Notes: generated by a model not told the origin, from the letters alone. A DNA stretch of 64,000 nucleotides from Acanthaster planci (GCF_001949145.1 NW_019091595.1:62001-126000); one strand, 5' to 3'; positions 48,401 through 60,956 are shown, counted from the first letter of the stretch. A program made the numbers and translations.

Positions 48401-50683
48401 GAATGTTATCTTCTGACCGTCCTTCATTCCTGTGCAGAGAGAAACACACAAGAACACTCAGCAGTTCTGCACAGGCAACAAAACCGGGGGGCAGGTGAAG
48501 GGGAAAGGAAGGGAGATCAAGACTAAGCGACAAGCCATAGTCTAGGCAAAGACAGTATTCAATGACCTCAAGGGAAATGAGAAAGTCAGGTTAATCCTCT
48601 AAAACCTCATCAAGTCTGGCGTCATCTCTGTGTCAGGTTGGCCATTACCTGTCTGCTTACAACTCTGATTACCATCAAGCTTTTATACAAATGAACCTGA
48701 CAAGATCCTCTTTCATTTCTTGCAGAAAGGTGCCAATATAAGTGCAACAATACCTGTGAGGCCACAGCGTTGAAACATGATTACAGTGCAATCATAGCTT
48801 TTTAGTCTGAACTTGACGCAAGTAAGTCGAGCAGGACCTTCAACAGCAATTTCAAAGAGTAGGTAAGCACACACATCTGACAAGATGTGGCGAGCCTTGA
48901 CAAGCAGAAAACAGGCACCACCCAGGTGAATAAATGGGTACGGGGCAGCAGGCAGGCATGCCATCTAAGTGAACACCAATATTCTCAGTCATTTCATGCG
49001 TCTCAAACTTGCCACAAATGCCCGCCTAGTGGGCCGCAGTGGCTTGAGGCAGGAGGTGCTTACTTTATTCAAAATGGCAAGAGGTGCACATGGCAGAGTA
49101 CAGAGATACAGGTCAAGGCTGGCCAGATCCTGTGCAGTACACATGAACTGACTTCCATTCCCTCCACCCACCTTTGTCTATGTGGACCTCCAGGATTTTG
49201 GTGTTCTTGATGATTTTCTTCCCTAGGCACTGTTTGCAGCGGTCCTTAGGATTAATCTTCTCCCCCTGGCCCTGGCACTCCCCGCAGCCCGTCCGCATCT
49301 GTTGCACCATGCCCGGCCCAATGGGGCGGATGTGCACCTGGACTCCCGTCCCCTTGCAGGCATTGCACGTCTCCACGGCACCCTTTTTACCTCCACGGCC
49401 TAGAAAAACAAGAAACAAACAACACAGTGCTGTTGTCAAGACCCCTTCATGCATCACACCACCATCACGCAGTCTGAATTCGAGTAAGAAGCTAGTGAAA
49501 TGAACTGTAAAGAACGGCATTTCCTTGTCATTGCTAACCCAGCAAAGTTGCGGGTGGTCTTGAGTGATCTTAAGAATCATCCTGTGTCTAATCTTGTGAT
49601 GGTCCTGACTACACCACTCAAACAAGAGCAAAAAACAAAGTATGAAAAAAATGTTTCCAACTTTGCAGAGTCCACTTTCTGAATAGATGAATACTTGGTG
49701 ATCTTGTAAGTATCCTTTTCACTTATAATGCCCATTGTCATAAGAAAACAGAGATTTAAGTTTGCTCTTGGCAAATCAAACTAAGACAAACTCACTGAAA
49801 ATATGGATTTGAGACTCATTTCATGGGATAAATTCTCACTGCAACTGAAATACAAAGGGTGGATTGACAAGGTCAAACTTGTTTTCAATGTACCTTCACA
49901 CTTGTCACACACGACATTCTTCTTGAGGGCTAGCTTTCGCAGCGAGCCATTGTACATCTCTTCCAGCGTCACCCCCAGCTGGTGGATCACGTCCTTGCAG
50001 CGTCGCTCGTGCGTCCTCGAGTGTGTGCCAAAGAACATGTCAAAGATGTCCATGGGGTTGTGGGGACCGCCTCCACTCCCCTCCTTAAGCGCCTGCTCGC
50101 CTCCCTCATCGTAGATCTTCCTCTTCTTGGCGTCGCTCAGGACTTCATAAGCTTGGGAAATCAGTTTGAACTGCAAGGGAGAAACGAAACCCATCCGAAG
50201 TCATTTGGAAAACAGCAACACGTGCCCCCACGTCTGCCCTGTCAATGTGGACACAGACTGACTCCCATGCATGCTTTGTAACATGGAATGACCTGGCCTT
50301 TTCGTAATACTGAACTGACTTATTTGGTTGGCTCAAACTGTTTTGTTAAATGAAACACTTGTGCAAAGTACCTCGAAAAGCCCGAACCTTGGAACAAACG
50401 TAAGCATGCATAGTATCATACATGAACGATGGGACAATGTTGGGGGAGGACTGAGGAAGGTTAAGGTGACGTCCCAAGATACTTTTCTGCTAGGATGCAA
50501 CCTCAGCCCTCCAAACTCCTCACACAAGTGCCAGCCTCCGTTTGTCCTCACCTTTTCTGGGTCATCGGGATTCTTGTCAGGATGGTACTTCAGGGCCAGC
50601 TTGCGGTAAGCCTTTTTTAGCTCGGTTTCACTGGCACTGGGCTTCACGCCCAGCAGGTCATAATATCCCATCTCCTTGACCAT
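45497..50683 (-). CDS. DNAJA1: DnaJ homolog subfamily A member 1/4-type Hsp40 co-chaperone, 6 coding exons, complete
   Basis: Exons 50683-50552, 50170-49894, 49399-49172, 48429-48326, 47253-47127 and 45828-45497 join in phase to 1200 nt, 399 residues (human DNAJA1 397). The J domain opens [19 protein letters not shown], with the HPD motif at residues 34-36. A short Gly-rich linker with MDIFDMFFG follows. The zinc-binding domain has four CxxC pairs starting near residues 132, 148, 175 and 191. The C-terminal substrate-binding domains include ITFHGEGDQ and VEALCGF. The protein ends CQTQ, a CaaX farnesylation box. The MVKE..YYD start and VQCQT end fit the A1/A4 branch rather than A2. The protein stimulates Hsp70 ATPase and delivers clients in the cytosol and at membranes. 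The exon 4 donor is a weak GTGCCT. A 5' UTR acceptor (TTTCTTGCAG) precedes the start at 50713, implying an upstream non-coding exon. Confidence 0.95.
47325..47720. repeat. 44-bp minisatellite, nine copies
   Basis: Nine head-to-tail copies of a 44-bp unit start at 47325 and then every 44 bp to 47677. The unit begins GTCATCTGGCATGGGTGC. Copies are nearly identical, with a few substitutions and no length change. The array lies in DNAJA1 intron 4 and ends about 70 bp before the exon 5 acceptor. Confidence 0.95.
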
Positions 50684-50713
50684 GCTGATGTCTCAATAGA
50701 TCGCTATTTCTAT

Positions 50714-51731
50714 CTGCAAGAAAAAGAGTTCAGCTTGATGTAACTAACGAGTATTTGGAAACAATCATTGTTTTGAAGTTCCGAAGAAAGTACTAAAGGC
50801 ATCTTAAATATATTACGAGTTTTGGGCATCTTTTCATGCCAAGATTCATTTCGTTTTTGAACGAAAATATATTCTCTGTGGAATATGCTTCTTCAAATAA
50901 GCTGTAAGTTTATGGCTTCAAAAGCCATGCCATATTTTGCACACAACTTGAGTTCCAAAAGTTTTGTCCAAAGCCTTTAGGCAGACTTACTGTTTGTTAA
51001 TCAATTCAACAAAGTTTCATGTACATGTACTCCTGTCGCTTGAATGATATGACTTCAGCATTGGTGAACAATGACGTTTCTCAGCCATCGGTTAACATTT
51101 TTAAGAGTCACATTAGACAATGGGAACACACTTGATTTTGGTCAGTTATTTCAGATGAGTGCTGCTTTGAAGGATAAACTTTGAACTTCCTCTTGTACAA
51201 ATTTAGTATGCAGACAATTTCTTGGCCAAAAAAATTTCAGCCAGATTTCAGATTCACAATTTGAAATGTAGATGGAAGCCAAAAAATAGACCACAGATTT
51301 ACTCACTAGGCCTACATGTCAATCAAAGTACAATTTTCATATTCAATAGTCTGATGGTCATATAAACTCTCACATCAAATGTCTATCCATGGTCTATCAC
51401 AACAAAATGACTTAAACATCATTACCAAAATGGTGTAAATTCTGCATAAAGAAATTGAGATTTTCTTAAGAAACCTGACTAACATGACTAGAGTGCATTC
51501 TCTTGTCTTGTAATGTTAGTTACTCAATGTTAGTAACATTCTAACGTTGGTTAGACTAAGACATAAATTCCAACCATTTCCAACGGACTAGGTCTACTTA
51601 CATCATGGAGGAATGCTTACATTAAACTTTAACTGACAGACGAAATAAGCACAAAATCCTAGACTGATAGAAGCAGCGGCTCGACGCAAATTAAATGGCC
51701 AGCACCTGTTCGAAGAAATAGCAAACTCACG
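50714..51731 (-). other. DNAJA1: Intron in the DNAJA1 5' UTR
   Basis: A donor GTGAGT at 51730-51725 and acceptor TTTCTTGCAG at 50714 would join a non-coding first exon ending at 51731 to the ATG exon. Between them no coding sequence is visible. The model is inferred from splice signals and promoter position. Confidence 0.4.
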
Positions 51732-51930
51732 CTCACGGGCTCGCGCATTGACTCAGATCCTGATTCTCTAGAATTTTCCTTACATGCTCGTTCCGTGCGA
51801 AAGTCCTTTGCCCGTGCTATGCTCTTCGCGATCGCAAGCATGTGTTCTTCCTCTCGCTGGTACCATGGTGCCCGGGATGATGTCGAACATCGAGCTAAAT
51901 ACGGGTACCAAGCATTATTCGGGAAAGTTC
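51732..51930 (-). promoter_or_regulatory. DNAJA1: DNAJA1 promoter region with heat-shock elements
   Basis: TTCGGGAAAGTTC at 51918-51930 is a perfect three-unit heat-shock element (TTCnnGAAnnTTC), with another TTC adjacent at 51931-51933. A second site, CTCTAGAATTTTC at 51766-51778, has two perfect units and one imperfect one. HSF1 binding would give stress-inducible expression, as known for DNAJA1 genes. The region is CpG-richer than its surroundings and ends in the inferred non-coding exon donor at 51731. The exact transcription start is not visible. Confidence 0.6.
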
Positions 51931-51933
51931 TTC

Positions 51934-53567
51934 CTCGTCCAGAGAGGGGGCTGTTTGTCCCTGTGCGCCAACCTACGCAGTTTGATCGATCGTGAAGTTC
52001 AAGTTGACAATGAATACAGCGCAAAGCAACTGAATGATGTAGAGATGCCGGGAGATTGGGTCCATACTGGGATGGGCCATTGGATCATCCAGTCTACTTT
52101 TTTTGGGGGGGGGAGGGAGGAGGAAAATAAGAAGAGGCTAGAAGCTAAAATGGCATTCTAAAATAAGATTCACGTAACCCTCCCTAATAGTTGGACAATG
52201 AGAGGGGAACGTCTGTGTCCCCGAAATAATTTTATAAAACGTAATGATGCAGCATAAATTTGAAAATTTTGAGAATAACCAGAATTAGTAGTAATCATGC
52301 AATAAGATGATGTTAAAGGTTGTTATTTGGGGCCTCCTTTTATATTTAGATATTTGACTTCTTCCGAATAGCTAAAGACAGTACGCTTTATATTAACTTA
52401 CATATAAATGGAATCATCTGAAGTTCAGTCTCAGCGCCTACTTTTTAAAATACAGACAATCTTAAGTGTCTTTTCTTATGACATTTATATATGTTTAAAA
52501 ACTAAGTTACTCTAGATGTAGTTGTTTTCAGTATTTGTTTTACTGATCTAGTTTTGTTGGTCTGGTTTTGATTATGGTTGAAGTAATCGAATCTACTTCA
52601 AGTTGCCGTTTCTTGCATAGAGTTTGTGCTGAGAATGACGATATTTTCTTTTCTAAGATTAATTTTGGAAGCATGATAACAAGCATTTAACTCTTCTGAT
52701 GTGGGCGGACCAAAAGTGCCATCGGCAGATTACGAAAGAAAAATTGAGACATGATAGGTCTCACTACAATTCAGTTAAATCACGGTTTTAAATTAAGGTT
52801 TTTGCCGAAAACCGAAAATCCGACAGGAATCTGGATAAGTATGTTCCCATACCTAACCTTTATAAGACACGGTTGGTGGGGACGTGGAATTAATAGATAT
52901 GCTGCATGTTTCGCTTATCGATGGATGGCATGTGCCCTGGCAAAATAGATCTCTTAATCTTAATTAATATATAAACTCGAAAGGATTCTCTAATTCTTTT
53001 TGCAACAAAACTAACGCACCAATGCACGCAGGCTTATAGTGTTATTTCTGGTAGGCCAAAATTATAAAGTAGGCCTTCTGCTCAGTCAAAAATATGCACT
53101 GCAAAGAATTATTAAATTCAACAGTTACCGTAACATGCAGACTCGAAGCTTGCTCTGAACACTTCCCACATTTATGCAGGCTCGACTGTGCTGGTATTCA
53201 GCCAAAGGCATATTGATTTTCAGAAGATTATAACCTATAGTCCATTAAAAATGAATACCGGTCGTTGGCTATAGGCCTTGTAAAGAGGTTTGCCATGGGA
53301 AACTGCTGTACATGTATATCAATGGCAGGTCAATCGGCAGATACTGTAGATTTTGTACGATTAATGCACTTTATCCTGGGACAGTTATAGAAGAGTATGC
53401 GATGCTTGAGCTTTGAAATCGGTCGCCAACATGTTTCAAACTAACATATACGAACAAGCATTGTAGGCCTAAGTCCTGTACCCATTCGTCGTTGAGTTCC
53501 AGCACGTTGTAATCACTCTTCAATTGATAAATCGATACAGGCTACGTGTACCTTGCATTGGGCTGGA
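51934..53567. other. Intergenic region between DNAJA1 and the sulfotransferase gene
   Basis: The two genes are divergent across this interval. I see no exon; AT-rich DNA and scattered TACATGTA words are all that can be described. Confidence 0.5.
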
Positions 53568-53575
53568 TATATAAA
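53568..53575 (+). promoter_or_regulatory. TATA box of the sulfotransferase gene
   Basis: TATATAAA lies about 60 bp upstream of a clean donor GTAAGT at 53632. A first non-coding exon of roughly 53600-53631 would then splice to an acceptor CTCATTTCAG ending at 53978. The ATG follows in the next exon. Promoter and first exon are inferred from signals only. Confidence 0.5.
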
Positions 53576-54056
53576 GTGAACACACACTCCTATCACAAGC
53601 ATTGGACTGACCAAGGTGATCAGTGTGATGGGTAAGTCAAACCGAGTGGATAACAGAAATATGTTTGCATTCACTGTGGGCAGAAGGAAGTTTATGCCGC
53701 AGGTAAGCTTAGCTTATTAAGACACATGCACCATTCGTTTTCAGTCTGTGGAAATGTTATGTGGTTAAAACTTCTGTCATCCGTGACCGTTTTCCGTATT
53801 AAATAATGAGCAACGGTGAAGGGGGATAGTTGAATCACGCGGCCTGACATCATAGCTCATGTAAACTTACACGGTATTACATATTGGTATAACCCTCAAA
53901 ATTTACACCAACTTTCTTCTTGTGAAATTACTGGATATCTCATCTTTTTAAATTCAATTAACCCTAACCTCATTTCAGGCCCATAATGCCAGAGTTAATC
54001 TAAACTCAAATCTCTTGAGTCTGGCTGATGCATCAGTGACGGCATAACGAAACAGT

Positions 54057-55738
54057 ATGACACCATTGGAGCTTCAAGTTGCTGCTCCAGTGGATCGAGA
54101 GCTACGTCAACAGAAATCCTCTCTCTGTGCATGTAAACTACAACATGTCTACATGGTCCTTCTGATCATTGGAAATGTGGCTTTTTATTACGTCACTGTT
54201 TGTAAGCTCACTTTTGCTCTATTTCGTTTTGCTTGCTTATGTTTTCATTAAAAAACAAAACAAGAAATCCCCACACAATATGGCAACGAGCTATGAGTTT
54301 TTGATCATTTGAACCAATTTATTGCGTTTTTGTTAGAACGGTAGAAGAATGAGATTTAGGGGAGGCTTTTCCAAGTCAGAGGCACTATCGGACTGGCACC
54401 GCAAGGGGTAATAATGTCCTAGCAAGGACAGATGATACTCAACCCCCTGATTTTACGGTCGCGACCCTCATTTTTTTAGTTCACGCCCTCCCCCTTTTGA
54501 AAATCCTGGATCCACCCCCGGGAATTCATTTTACGTCACTTAAAGATATACCTCTCTGCCTTTTAAAACTTCATTGAGCCTTTTATTGCATTTCAGGGCC
54601 AAATATGATTGAAACGAAAACCACGTTTGAACGTCACTCCAGCGCATCTGCCAAACCTACCAACCACAGTCTCATACGGCCTCACTTTTCTGATGTCCAT
54701 CGATTGAGAAAAATTCTTCCGGTGAGAAACACCTCTTTGCCAGCGTCTGAAAGTCAGGAAGTTCATGCGGTTGTAAAAGCACAAAGATCGCAACTTATCA
54801 TCGTTTCACAGAAAAGATCGGGCTCATCTTTCGTGGGAGAAATTTTCAATCAACATCGGGACGTATTCTATGTGTCCGAGCCACTGAAATCTTTGACTAC
54901 ATTGTTTAAAAGAGACAAGGGGTCGTTCGACACAGCTGCGCATGATGTTCTGAATGCAACACTCCAGTGCGACTTCCAACGTATTCCCGTTGCTGGATGG
55001 GTTATTGAAAGATCATCTGTCAATACCTGTAGCCATGTCCAAGAAGATACGGTGTCGCTCAGACTCGGATGTAAGGAAGCCAAGAGTAGATACTGCGATC
55101 AACCTTATTTGAAAGTATCCGCCGACAAGTGCAGAATAAGAAAACACCTTGCAATAAAAACTATCCGCGTGAACGATTTAGGCCAGTTGAAAAGTTTCTT
55201 TACGACAGGAAAGCTGAACGTCACAGCGCTGCATTTGGTGCGAGATCCAAGGGGCGTCATGAACTCAAGACGCCTGTTAGGTGAAGCAAATCTAGATTTC
55301 CTTCGCCGGAAAGGTATCCACGGTGATGAAACGTTGGACTTATGCCAGCATATGGAACGAAATGTTGCCTTTGCCCAGCATGGTCCTGAGTGGCTACAGG
55401 ACAACTACATCCTCGTGCGTTATGAAGATATGGCAGAACAACCTCACAAAATCACGGCTGAAATTTACAGGCATCTCGGTTGGGAAATGTCCGAAGCAAT
55501 TACCAAGTGGCTTGAAGCAAACACCAACCACAACGCTGGAGGTGGATTTTCAAGGACAAGAGCTTCAAAAACTGCCGCACAGGCTTGGCGAAAGAAAATG
55601 TCTTATCTGGACGTTTCGCGTGTACAGACTAAATGCAAACGAATTATGGAAAAACTTGGGTATGTCATATTTACTTCAGGCAAGACGATGAGAGATTTGT
55701 CAGTGTCTAGCACCAAACCCATGTCATATGTATTCTAA
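54057..55738 (+). CDS. Golgi carbohydrate sulfotransferase (CHST1/CHST3-like), complete
   Basis: Coding exons 54057-54201 and 54597-55738 are joined by donor T|GTAAGC and acceptor TTGCATTTCAG; the split codon becomes Trp49. The joined protein has 428 residues. Residues about 31-48 (VYMVLLIIGNVAFYYVTV) form a signal anchor after a short N-terminal tail, as in type II Golgi enzymes. The 5'-phosphosulfate loop SQKRSGSSFVGE is at about 119-130 and the 3'-phosphate motif LHLVRDPRGVMNSR at about 260-273; both bind PAPS. VRYEDMAEQP and YRHLGW are further family signatures. N-glycosylation sequons NTS, NAT and NVT lie in the lumenal part. The family transfers sulfate to Gal, GalNAc or GlcNAc 6-OH of glycans; which sugar is used cannot be told. 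The 5' UTR (exon from 53979) carries two very short upstream reading frames. A possible AATAAA lies far downstream at 56685-56690. Confidence 0.9.
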
Positions 55739-58349
55739 AAATATACATGTATCTCATTCTACCTGACGTTTTCCTTTTTCAATGTAAAAGCTTTGTTTCT
55801 GGAAAATCAGGATGTCATCTCCAACTTATTCACCATTTATGTTTAGGGGAGCAGGAAACGGAGGGATGACCCAGGAGCCCAAAAGGCAGAAAAAAATGAA
55901 TGGCGAATGTTTTGTTCTGTGTCATTTTGCTTCCTTCAAAAATCGGGCAAAAAGCCCCTAGAATGCTGTGTCGTCCCTCAGAAGGGGCATAAAAGATAAA
56001 ATTTGGGGGAAAAAATCCGAATTTGTGGTCCCCCAAAACAAGTTTGGCCACCGAAAAATTGGCTCTGGGTGCATCCTTGTTTAGAATTTTATTATATTGC
56101 ATAAAAAAGAGTTTTCTGTCATTCTACGCGGACTTACACCACAATCCAAATATTGTGGCTGCTCACAATCCTGTTCGTAAATGTGATGTCACTTCAGTTT
56201 AAACCACGCCCACTGCACACGTGCACTGCACATAGGGTTAACCATGGAACCGGAAGTTAACGCGCAACGTCAGCGGTTGTCCAATGAGAGCCTACAAATC
56301 GTAGGGCGTCCGCCTTTGTGACGAAGTCACTTACGAACTGGATACATTTCATGTACATGTACATCAAATCTGAAAACTTAGACAGGCCACTGGACTAGTG
56401 AGGCTCCTCAAAATATCTTGCACAGCTTGACCTTAAAATTTAATTTGATATTGCATGATGCAAAAATTTTCGCCCCCAAATAGACGGGGTGATAAAAATA
56501 AGGTGGTATGCGGGCAAGGAAGATAAGTTTAGGCATTTGAACCTATTATGGATTTTGTCCTTTCACCGACTTATATTCATCTCCCCGACACAAATTACAT
56601 CTTTCTGAATACGTGAGCTTACATACTTTCAGAAATTTGATATTTTGAAACATTTCGACGATATCCGAAAATATTTATCTCGATAATAAAAATCTTCCGC
56701 AACGTCAACTTGTTGCATATAATTTGCAGTCTTTTGAAATTGAAGTTCAAGCTTTAAGCGTTAATTTGCTTCTGTTTAAGTATTTAGATGGGAAGCATGA
56801 ATTTGCAGCTGGTAACAAACTTCGAGGTTGAAAACTTTTATGACGTTCTTCTATAAATTCAGAAAGCTAACCAAAATTTCTGACCGAGAAAAAGGGTACA
56901 CTAGAGTGTAATTTGAAAGTTCATTTCTTGTTTTATTCATGCCAGAAATTCAGGTCCACTACTTATGTTTTAAATCAAACTTGATTAAATCAACCGACAA
57001 TTACAATTTCAAAGAATCAAAGGTCCTCACGCCTGTTTCATGAAGCTTTTTTATTTTAATTTACAAGGGGAAACTGCCTATGTGCAAAGCAAAATGAAGC
57101 TTAAAACCAGCAATAATGACACAAATCAGGTTGGTAACCCCTCTCCACCCTTACTCCCTTTTTTCTAAGTGCTTAGATTTTCCAAGGCCTGTCCTTGATG
57201 AACCCAAAGGCGTCCTCAATTGAGCACTTTCCCAAATCGTCGATCCCAAGGCTTACTTACTTAAAAAGGCTCACTTAAAAGACAAGATGGAAAGCTACAA
57301 TGAAATAAAAAATAATAATTGTAAATAACTTCGGCTGACGGTTAGGAAGATCTCCGAGAAAACTGTGCAAAAGCCCCCATAAAGGAAAGGTGGTATCTCC
57401 GAATACTGGACGGTGGATATCGAATCCATTCGTCACATTATTTACATCTATTTTACATGGAAAATCGGAGATCATCAACACAATTTAACACCAAGTTGCT
57501 ATGAAATTATTCACAAATTATAGGTATGAAATTCTAAATTAAGGCAGTCCTTTGGACTGAAAGAAACCGAGGAGAACACACGTGCCTCCAAAAAAGGCAC
57601 GTGTATGCAAATGGTTGATTTTGCAAGAGAGAGGCCCGTAAAAGAGAAAGACTTTTGCCGTTGCGTGATAACGTTTATTGTATTTATATACATAAAAATA
57701 TCTTTTGGAGGATAAAAACGGTTTTAAGCAAAACACGTGGTAATTTAATATGCAGAGAACTGAAGATTTAGTTTCGGGTACGGTATGACAACAAAAATTA
57801 CGAAGCAGCCAATGAGACAGTAAGACATGCGAAAGAGCGCCCCCGCGAGACGTTAGGCTGAGTTCGGGCGGCTTGTTCTCGCACGTTCACGAACAGCTGA
57901 ATGTTATTCTTGGGTCGGCCGCTCGAACGCCGGAAACGTACTACCGGTTGTCGCTGATAGTTAGTGATAAGCAACTGCAATATGGCGTTATATGTACGTT
58001 ATTCGAGAGTTAATGTTTGGATAACTAGGCTGAATTCTTTTCTATCTAAACAGGAACATTCTTTCTGTGTTACGGAAAATGATGGATGTTAATTTTGCAA
58101 AACGTCCTGTTGTCTTTGGCTTTTTAAGCCGTCTCTCTACTTTTTGCTGCTGTTCAAAAATCAAAATCTCACGAGTTTTTCTGTGTGTTCCCGTAATACC
58201 CTGACGAGGAGGCGGTGTGTGATCCTGTCGGGGAACAGTGTTCTTGAGTCGTGTTCCCGCCGTTCGAGCGCGAGAACAATAAACCCGTGTCAAGAACAGG
58301 CTACCCGTACTCAGTACTCGTCCTGTGTGCGAAGCCAGCTTTAGTAAAC
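55739..58349. other. Intergenic region after the sulfotransferase
   Basis: The start is probably sulfotransferase 3' UTR. No exon was recognised. It holds a hairpin at 57578-57604 and a CpG-rich stretch from about 57830 to 58400 that may be the promoter of the next plus-strand gene. Confidence 0.4.
57578..57604. repeat. Hairpin with paired CACGTG E-boxes
   Basis: ACACGTGCCT (57578-57587) and its exact reverse complement (57595-57604) flank a 7-nt A-rich loop. Each arm contains CACGTG, the core site of bHLH factors. Whether it is regulatory is unknown. Confidence 0.5.
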
Positions 58350-58422
58350 AAACATGTACGTGTATCGGTAAATCGCGACAACTGTCGCCTACGCCGCGCT
58401 CAGTTCTCTTTCCAACATCAAG
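58350..58422 (+). promoter_or_regulatory. Possible non-coding first exon and CpG-rich promoter of a plus-strand gene
   Basis: A CpG-rich stretch ends in CCAACATCAAG|GTGAGA, a good donor at 58423. The next acceptor in the same direction, GTGTCTTCCAG, ends at 60956 just before a short exon with a start codon. The link between the two is inferred. Confidence 0.3.
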
Positions 58423-58691
58423 GTGAGAGTCAAAACTTTCTGTCTGCTATGTATTACTTGTAAAAGTTGGAAAGTCTATTGTACCTACTGAAGGAAATAA
58501 AATGAGCTCTCAGTCTCTGAACGTCATACAATCATAATTTACAGAACTGTTGGCCAAGGTTTGTCGATCTGTGCCTGACTTTCCGGACGGATAAGAAAAC
58601 GGGGACCAGACGGATCATTGTGTACGGGCAGTACAATGTACGCAGGCTGATTTTGAGTCAGCTCGTCGTAATGGAATAACGGGATCAGGTC

Positions 58692-58841
58692 AACTGGGAC
58701 CCAAACCAACTCGGACCCATTCCAACTCGGACCTACGCCAACTCGGACCCAATAGTAACTCGGACCCACGACCATCTCGGACCCACGACCAACTTGGACC
58801 CACCATCTCGGACCCATCTCGAGTCAACTCAGACCTGAGTC
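58692..58841 (-). repeat. Degenerate tandem array of GGTCCGAGTTGG-type units
   Basis: About seven units of roughly 15-24 bp share AACTCGGACCCA on the plus strand (TGGGTCCGAGTT on the minus strand), separated by variable 3-9 bp. It is in opposite orientation to the array at 59745-59910. Confidence 0.8.
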
Positions 58842-59744
58842 TTGTGGTTGCACTACACCAAATATGCACCCGTAGACCAAAATGGCGTCGACTCTTGAAC
58901 CTCGCAAAGAGTTTGGCCTTTTTTTTTCACTGAAAATTCAAGATTATATTTTTTGCTGGAAATTCAAGATTATGGCCGGATCGATCACTTTTGGTTTCAA
59001 TTTATGAACTTTTTTATTCGCCTTTTCCCGAAGATACCCCCTAATACTAAAACTATGTGCTCAGCTCTGAATGTAGCCGCCCGCCTCTAAATAGGCCTGC
59101 AATGTGGGGCTTTTTGTGAAAGAAATATTCTGAACTGGAAACTATCAATCCCAAATTCGGGATTTATATAAATAATTCTGTGACCCCTCTTGATTATGGC
59201 ACATCTTATCATAAAAAAAAAAACAACGTGGTGATCTGGAGTGCCAAAAAACTTCGGAAAAGGGCGTCAATGATTTGGTACTGTCAATCACACTCCAAAA
59301 GCTGCTCCCATTGGTTGTCCCAACATGCCCAAGCTTCCACTCCCCGATCATAGGGTTTCAAGAATGGAAGGTGACAAAATCAGTCTTTGTGGTCGACCAC
59401 GCTGGTACCTCGGAAGCTAATAACCGATTAAGATTCCAGATTACAAGCGGCAAATAAGACATCAGAGGAAATGTGCCTCCATAAAAATACGACGCTCGTC
59501 TGTTACTTATCACCTGTTCCAAGACATCACTGATATCAAATCTAGTCCTGTATGGTTTTCAACCACCATGCCTGTTCAAACTTGAAAACTGAGAAATTCT
59601 GGGAAGCCTGTGCCACTGTTTCCCTGCATAACGTGTAGAGAGAATGTTACATCTCCGTAGCATGCAGTGCAAAAGTGTCATTTACCAAATGCTAAAATGT
59701 AAAAGTGGACAAAATCAAAATTTTCAACAAGCTAATCACGCTCC

Positions 59745-59910
59745 TTGGGTTGGGTCCGAGTTGACTCAGGGTGGGTCCGAGTTGGTCGTAGGTCCAAGTT
59801 AGTATTGGGTCCGAGTTGGTTGTGGGTCCGGGTTAGTATTGGGTCCGAGTTGGTCGTGGCTTCGAGTTGGCATGGGTTCGAGTTGGCATGGTTCCGTATT
59901 GGTTTCCTTT
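59745..59910 (+). repeat. Degenerate tandem array of GGTCCGAGTTGG-type units, opposite orientation
   Basis: About eight units carry TGGGTCCGAGTTGG with decayed versions such as GGGTTCGAGTTGG towards the right end. Together with 58692-58841 it forms a large inverted pair around about 900 bp of non-repetitive DNA. The open frame through it is only repetitive Val/Gly/Ser-type translation and is not taken as a gene. Confidence 0.8.
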
Positions 59911-60414
59911 TTTATCTAAAACAGATTACGATAATTTGATTCCCTTTAACACCCCGAATGGATTGCGATAATTTTTCCTCCCCATTTTCCTGTTTTTCTC
60001 ACTTTTTCATGATGTTAGATGCTGGGGGCGTTTCATATTAAAATGGTGAAACTCGCAAGTACATGTATGGTCGGTGATGGTCCCGCAAACGAAAGCTGAA
60101 AGATTCATTTCATTTTATTAACGATTTCAATTCTATCTGGGTTTTTTTGTGGTGCTGGGACTAAATTACGGAAATTTCCCATCCCAGGCCACCATGAGCA
60201 CGAGAAGGAAAAAAAATCTCTTTTTCTCTAGTCAGATGCCATTTAGGCTATGTCCTGCATGTGTATTTCCTGATATGGTGGGGATTTTTCAACAACATCC
60301 GTCTCGTAAAAGGAACTTTTACTCATTTTATACATGTACGTTTGCATTCATTTCAATAAATGTGAGCATCAAAACCATATCATGCTCTGCATATTCTTTG
60401 CTGACTGGGCCTGG

Positions 60415-60512
60415 GGAGTACGATTTGACTTGGGTGCGAGTTGACCCAGGTACGGTACGAGTTAACTTGGGTGCGTATTTTGGGGTACAAGTTAACCCGG
60501 GTACAAGTTGGC
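60415..60512 (+). repeat. Related array with TGGGTGCGAGTTGACC units
   Basis: Four to six diverged units (GTGCGAGTTGACC, GTACGAGTTAAC, GTACAAGTTAACC) resemble the array at 59745 in the same orientation. It looks like an older or separately evolved block. Confidence 0.6.
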
Positions 60513-60956
60513 CCATTTCGCTTAGGCTAGCCGGTCTGTCTGTAAGGTGCGTATCATTCCACCTTTGTTTTTCTGATTAATTTTCTCATAAACCCAGTCT
60601 TCAGAGTCAGCAATTAATGTTGCTGAATGATGATCATGATGATCATAACATGAGCTTCTAATTCATCACGTTAGATATTTTCAACACAATTTTAACAGGT
60701 AGAAAGGCATTCTGACTGTAATGTGTCTGTGTAGGACCTAACGGTACACGACCCTTTAGAGTTTTAACTTGAACTCAACAAATCGCCTGTTTTTTTTTTA
60801 AACATTTGGACATGATGGTTAGGCAACAGTAGAATCCGAGTATCACATTTTTGTAACATTAATTTGTGAACTGATTTTGAAGGAGAAACATTCTGGTCAC
60901 GTACATGTATCTTCCGATACACTGTCAAAGTGAACTGTCCATCAAGTGTCTTCCAG

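Noticed and set aside
59745-59939. Plus-strand 64-residue repetitive frame
   Set aside because: It is a translation of the GGTCCGAGTTGG array, not a protein.
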